This document shows, one piece after another, positions 60,349-64,000 of a stretch of 64,000 bases of DNA (positions are counted from its first letter, which is position 1; each line of letters begins with the position of its first letter). The position numbers were made by a program, and so were the translations under genes. The notes beneath the pieces are model-generated. The model was not told the origin of the DNA, ran no database searches, and saw only the letters and a program-made list of their open reading frames with translations. The DNA comes from Cupriavidus laharis. GTDB lineage: Bacteria > Pseudomonadota > Gammaproteobacteria > Burkholderiales > Burkholderiaceae. The DNA is taken from positions 186,001-250,000 of the forward strand of contig NZ_CAJZAI010000004.1 of the NCBI RefSeq assembly GCF_914271435.1. The letters are read 5' to 3'.

Positions 60349-62568
60349 ATGGTGACGTCTACCGACCTGGCCGGCCAGGTTGCCGGCGTCCCGGACGCCG
60401 GCATGGTCGAGCGTGCGCTCGCGTATGTCCGCGAGCAGGCGGGCGAGGCCGTGCTGCCCACCGGGGAGTCGGTGCTCTCGCATGCGGAAGGGATGCTGCG
60501 CATCCTCGACGGCTTGCGCGTGGATGACGCCGCGCGAGCCGCCTGCTGCCTGTTCCCGCTGGCCGAGTTCGTGCCCGCGGCGGAAGCGGATATCGAGGCT
60601 CGCTTCGGCGAGGATGTCGGCAGGATGGTGAAAGGCGTGCGGCAACTGCTGCGCATCGGCGCCATCGCCGGCGGCCACGACGTGCAGGAGGCTTCGCGCA
60701 ACGTGGCGCAGGCCCGGCACGAACAGGTGGAGGCGCTGCGCAAGATGCTGCTGGCCTTCGCGCAGGACATCCGCGTGGTGCTGGTGCGGCTGGCTTCGCG
60801 CCTGCAGTCGCTGCGCTGGCTTGCGCAGAACAAGCGCGAGCCGCTGCCGGGCCTGGCGCGCGAGACGCTCGACATCTACGCGCCGCTCGCCAACCGCCTG
60901 GGTATCTGGCAGATGAAGTGGGAGCTGGAGGACCTGGCCTTCCGCTTCGAGCAGCCGGATACCTACAAGCGCATCGCGCGGCTGCTCGATGAAAAGCGCA
61001 TCGAACGCGAAGGCTATATTGCCAGCGCCATCGCGCGCCTGCAGTCGGAGCTGGCCGCTGCCGGCATTCCTGCCGAGGTGAGTGGCCGGCCCAAGCACAT
61101 CTACAGCATCTGGAAAAAGATGCGCGGCAAGGAGCTGGACTTTGCCGACCTGTACGACGTGCGGGCGTTCCGCGTGATCGTGGACGATATCAAGGACTGC
61201 TACACGGTGCTCGGCATCGTCCACCATATCTGGCAGCCGATCCCGCGCGAGTTCGACGACTACATCTCGCGGCCCAAGTCCAACGGCTACAAGTCGCTGC
61301 ACACGGTCGTGATCGGCGATGACGGACGTGCTTTCGAGGTACAGATCCGCACGCACGAAATGCACCACTTCGCCGAGTACGGCGTGGCGGCGCACTGGCG
61401 CTACAAGGAGGCCGGCAGCAAGGGCTACAGCGGACAGTTCGCGGCGAGCGACAGCTACGACGAGAAGATCGCGTGGCTGCGGCAGTTGCTGGCCTGGAAG
61501 GACGACGCCGACCATAGCGTGGCGCATGATGAATCGCCGTGGGAGCAGCTCAAGCATGCGGCCATCGATGACCACATCTACACGCTGACGCCGCAGGCGC
61601 GAGTGATCGCGTTGCCGCAGGGCGCCACGCCGCTGGACTTTGCCTACTACCTGCACAGCGACCTCGGTCACCGCTGCCGCGGCGCGCGTGTCGATGGCAC
61701 CATGGTGCCGCTGAACACGCCGCTGAAGAACGGCCAGACGGTCGAGATCATCGCCGTGAAGCAGGGGGGGCCATCGCGTGACTGGCTCAACCCGGAGCTC
61801 GGCTACCTCGCCAGCAGCCGCGCCCGGGCGAAAGTGCGCGCGTGGTTCAATGCGCTGGACTCGCAGGAGACTATTGCGCAGGGACGCGTGCTGATCGACA
61901 AGACTCTCCAGCGCGAAGGCAAGACCGCGGTCAAGCTCGAAGACCTGGCGACGCGCCTCGGCTTCAAGTCGCCGGAAGAGCTTTTCGCCGCGGTGGCGAA
62001 GGAAGAGTTCAGCCTGCGGCATGTGGAGCACGCGCTGCGGCACCCCGAAGGCGAGGTGCAGGCCCCCGTCAGCGAAGAAGACGCCGTCACCAAGAAGAGC
62101 CGTGCCACCAGCGTGGCGCGTGGTGCCAAGTCCGGCGTGCTCGTGGTGGGCGTGGATTCGCTGATGACGCAGATGTCGCGCTGCTGCAAGCCGGCGCCGC
62201 CCGACGACATCGTGGGTTTCGTCACGCGCGGGCGCGGGGTATCGATCCATCGGCGCAATTGCCATACCTTTCAGCAACTCTCGGCCCGCGCGCCCGAGCG
62301 CGTGATCCAGACCGAGTGGGGCAAGAAGAGCGATGCGGTGTATCCGGTCGACATCCACGTCGAGGCCATCGACCGCCAGGGACTGCTGCGCGATATCTCC
62401 GAAGTGCTGTCGCGCGAGAAGATCAACGTCACCGGCGTGAAGACGCTGTCGAGCAAGGGGGTGGCGCGCATGCAATTCACGGCCGAGGTGTCGGAGGCCA
62501 CGCAACTGCAGCGCGCGCTGTCGCTGATTGAAGATGTGCAGGGGGTATTGCAGGCGCGGAGAAAGTAA
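60349..62568 (+). CDS. relA: GTP pyrophosphokinase RelA (monofunctional type)
   Basis: A 739-residue RSH protein. The N-terminal region lacks the HD metal-binding motifs of the hydrolase (the aligned stretch reads CCLFPLAEF), so it should only synthesise (p)ppGpp. The synthetase domain has SGRPKHIYSIWKKM, FDDYISRPKSNGYKSLHT and AEYGVAAHWRYKE. TGS, helical and zinc-finger-like (RCCKP...) regions follow, then an ACT domain at the end. It responds to uncharged tRNA on ribosomes. Its 3' end carries the tRNA-Val promoter. Confidence 0.93.
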   Translation: MVTSTDLAGQVAGVPDAGMVERALAYVREQAGEAVLPTGESVLSHAEGMLRILDGLRVDDAARAACCLFPLAEFVPAAEADIEARFGEDVGRMVKGVRQLLRIGAIAGGHDVQEASRNVAQARHEQVEALRKMLLAFAQDIRVVLVRLASRLQSLRWLAQNKREPLPGLARETLDIYAPLANRLGIWQMKWELEDLAFRFEQPDTYKRIARLLDEKRIEREGYIASAIARLQSELAAAGIPAEVSGRPKHIYSIWKKMRGKELDFADLYDVRAFRVIVDDIKDCYTVLGIVHHIWQPIPREFDDYISRPKSNGYKSLHTVVIGDDGRAFEVQIRTHEMHHFAEYGVAAHWRYKEAGSKGYSGQFAASDSYDEKIAWLRQLLAWKDDADHSVAHDESPWEQLKHAAIDDHIYTLTPQARVIALPQGATPLDFAYYLHSDLGHRCRGARVDGTMVPLNTPLKNGQTVEIIAVKQGGPSRDWLNPELGYLASSRARAKVRAWFNALDSQETIAQGRVLIDKTLQREGKTAVKLEDLATRLGFKSPEELFAAVAKEEFSLRHVEHALRHPEGEVQAPVSEEDAVTKKSRATSVARGAKSGVLVVGVDSLMTQMSRCCKPAPPDDIVGFVTRGRGVSIHRRNCHTFQQLSARAPERVIQTEWGKKSDAVYPVDIHVEAIDRQGLLRDISEVLSREKINVTGVKTLSSKGVARMQFTAEVSEATQLQRALSLIEDVQGVLQARRK

Positions 62569-62577
62569 GGCTATAAT
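62548..62577 (+). promoter_or_regulatory. Sigma-70 promoter of tRNA-Val
   Basis: -35 TTGCAG (62548-62553) and consensus -10 TATAAT (62572-62577), 18 bases apart; the tRNA starts 13 bases further. The -35 lies inside the end of relA. Confidence 0.75.
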
Positions 62578-62589
62578 TGCTGCTTCGCT

Positions 62590-62666
62590 AGGCTCGTAGC
62601 TCAGCTGGTTAGAGCACCACCTTGACATGGTGGGGGTCGTTGGTTCGAGTCCAATCGAGCCTACCA
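62590..62666 (+). tRNA. tRNA-Val (anticodon GAC)
   Basis: Acceptor AGGCTCG pairs with CGAGCCT, followed by A and an encoded CCA. Anticodon stem CCACC/GGTGG encloses TTGACAT, giving anticodon GAC. T arm GGTTCGAGTCC. Confidence 0.97.
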
Positions 62667-63035
62667 ACGAATTGCAGTAAAGCAGTACAAGAGCAGTACA
62701 ACAACACAGTGCGGCAAGTCCGATTCAACCTCACAAGGAACGGAAGGGCATCATGTTCATGACACCGCGAACTACTACCGCTGGCATGCGACAGTAGTCG
62801 AGGTGCGCCTCCGTCCCGGTTGGATCCGGGTTTGACAAAGAGAAACGCGGCCTTGGCCGCGTTTTTTTTCGTCTGTCGCCTGCCAGCTGCCTGATAAGCT
62901 TGCGCCCCTGCTGTGCGCAAGCGCGAAGAACGTTGCTGGTGCAACCCTTGCCGGGGTTGCGCCGGTGCTACAAGAGATGCAGTTTGATCCGCCCGCCGAG
63001 CGCCAGGCGCCGGGGTGGAATCCTGGAGAGTCGAA
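62667..63035. other. Region between tRNA-Val and thrS, including the thrS leader
   Basis: No gene. It holds a strong terminator, then two hairpins before thrS: GCTTGCGC/GCGCAAGC (62898-62905 with 62915-62922) and GCAACCC/GGGGTTGC (62941-62960). ThrRS represses its own mRNA through leader hairpins in E. coli; a similar role here is a guess. A direct repeat AGCAGTACAA occurs twice just after the tRNA. Confidence 0.45.
62844..62869 (+). terminator. Rho-independent terminator after tRNA-Val
   Basis: AACGCGGCC / GGCCGCGTT with a two-base TT centre (the loop will open the inner pairs), followed by a T run of eight. Confidence 0.85.
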
Positions 63036-64000
63036 ATGATCGCAATCACGCTGCCGGATGGGTCCCGTCGCGAGTTTCCTGGCCCGGTGACGGTTGCCGA
63101 AGTGGCGCAGAGCATCGGTGCGGGCCTGGCCAAGGCCGCGCTGGCCGGCAAGGTCGATGGCAAGCTGGTCGATACGAGCCATTCGATCGACCGCGATGCC
63201 GTGCTGGCCATCGTCACGGACAAGGACGCCGATGGCGTCGACATCATCCGTCACTCCACGGCCCACCTGCTGGCCTATGCGGTCAAGGAGCTCTACCCGG
63301 AAGCGCAGGTGACGATCGGGCCGGTGATCGAGAACGGCTTCTACTACGACTTTGCCTACAAGCGTCCCTTCACGCCGGAAGACCTCGCCGCCATCGAGAA
63401 GAAGATGACGGAGCTCTCCCGCAAGGACGAGAAGGTCACGCGCGAGGTATGGAACCGTGACGAAGCGGTGGCGTTGTTCGAGTCGATGGGCGAGAAGTAC
63501 AAGGCCGAGATCATCGGCTCGATTCCGGCGGACCAGGAGATCGGCCTGTACCGCGAGGGCAAGTTCGTCGACCTGTGCCGTGGCCCGCACGTGCCGTCCA
63601 CGGGCAAGCTGAAGGTCTTCAAGCTGATGAAGGTGGCCGGCGCCTACTGGCGCGGCGACGCCAACAACGAGATGCTCCAGCGCATCTACGGCACGGCCTG
63701 GGCGAAGAAGGAAGACCAGGAAGCCTATCTGCACATGCTCGAAGAGGCCGAGAAGCGCGACCACCGCAAGCTTGGCAAGTCGCTCGACCTGTTCCACCTG
63801 CAGGAAGAAGCGCCGGGCATGGTGTTCTGGCACCCGAAGGGCTGGCAGGTATGGCAGGCCGTGGAGCAGTACATGCGCGGCCGCCTGACGGCCGCCGGCT
63901 ATGACGAAGTGCGCACGCCGCAGGTGATGGACCGTTCGCTGTGGGAGAAGTCCGGCCACTGGCAGAACTACAAGGAGAACATGTTCGTCACGGAGTCGGA
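63036..64000 (+). CDS. thrS: Threonyl-tRNA synthetase, N-terminal part (3' end outside the window)
   Basis: The first 321 codons of ThrRS. A TGS domain ([20 protein letters not shown]), the editing domain with [17 protein letters not shown] (the HxxxH of the zinc/editing site) and the start of the catalytic domain ([34 protein letters not shown]) are visible. It charges tRNA-Thr and edits Ser-tRNA. The ATG at 63036 follows CTGGAGAG. The frame runs open to the window end. It stands next to relA and tRNA-Val as in other Burkholderiaceae. Confidence 0.96.
   Translation, partial: MIAITLPDGSRREFPGPVTVAEVAQSIGAGLAKAALAGKVDGKLVDTSHSIDRDAVLAIVTDKDADGVDIIRHSTAHLLAYAVKELYPEAQVTIGPVIENGFYYDFAYKRPFTPEDLAAIEKKMTELSRKDEKVTREVWNRDEAVALFESMGEKYKAEIIGSIPADQEIGLYREGKFVDLCRGPHVPSTGKLKVFKLMKVAGAYWRGDANNEMLQRIYGTAWAKKEDQEAYLHMLEEAEKRDHRKLGKSLDLFHLQEEAPGMVFWHPKGWQVWQAVEQYMRGRLTAAGYDEVRTPQVMDRSLWEKSGHWQNYKENMFVTES

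Noticed and set aside
62609..63247. Minus-strand frame covering tRNA-Val and the thrS start
   Set aside because: It contains reverse-complement tRNA and thrS sequence and has no ribosome binding site.
1..64000. CRISPR array, insertion sequence or prophage
   Set aside because: I found no regularly spaced repeats, transposase, integrase or phage structural genes, despite the deletion scars in the 22-29 kb region.

Overview
The window is a GC-rich stretch of a betaproteobacterial main chromosome, most likely Cupriavidus or a close relative in the Burkholderiaceae. This rests on protein family content and on the familiar order relA, tRNA-Val, thrS at the right end. It is inferred by eye, not from a database search. 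About 58 protein genes or gene fragments and three tRNA genes can be supported.

Left end (1-9.5 kb): the 3' end of ppx, a GNAT-type acyltransferase, sixA, an infA paralogue with a TTG start, a small membrane protein, tRNA-Pro(TGG) with a clear promoter, a membrane-anchored GGDEF diguanylate cyclase, tRNA-Arg(TCT), and a very large cyclase-AAA-TPR signalling protein with two zinc ribbons.

Accessory catabolic region (9.9-29.8 kb): this is the most unusual part. A Rieske oxygenase of the CntA/GbcA (quaternary ammonium) type is followed by an aldehyde dehydrogenase, a rubredoxin-rubredoxin reductase fusion, a DadA/PuuB-like FAD oxidoreductase and an EutQ-like cupin, all on one strand and closely spaced. 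Then come a GcvA-like LysR regulator, an MFS carrier behind a perfect FNR-type box, an M24-fold enzyme that keeps every metal ligand and the catalytic Asp of the DMSP lyase DddP, a small CBU_0592-type membrane protein and a porin. A second related module follows: a fragment of a FAD oxidoreductase, another MFS carrier, a DapA-like lyase/aldolase, a second aldehyde dehydrogenase, a YddG-like exporter, a second porin whose C-terminus has been replaced, and a DUF2848 protein. I read this as uptake and breakdown of methylated onium compounds (betaines, carnitine-like compounds or DMSP). The substrate is inferred, not shown. Deletion scars near 22.55 kb and 28.94 kb show that the region has been rearranged.

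Middle (30-49 kb): small secreted proteins, an RRM protein, an AraC regulator divergent from a quinone oxidoreductase / TauD-type dioxygenase / acyl-CoA ligase operon, MetY with an alpha/beta hydrolase, a CBS protein, an LplT-PlsC fusion, a GST-like protein, aroC, an MFS carrier, a GntR-regulated FAD oxidase and a PilZ protein.

Right end (49-64 kb): ETF-ubiquinone oxidoreductase, an SDR, a DctQMP TRAP transporter, a thioesterase, a PAS-LuxR regulator facing scoAB, hbdH (3-hydroxybutyrate/acetoacetate use), an alpha/beta hydrolase, a RidA protein, relA, tRNA-Val(GAC) and the 5' part of thrS.
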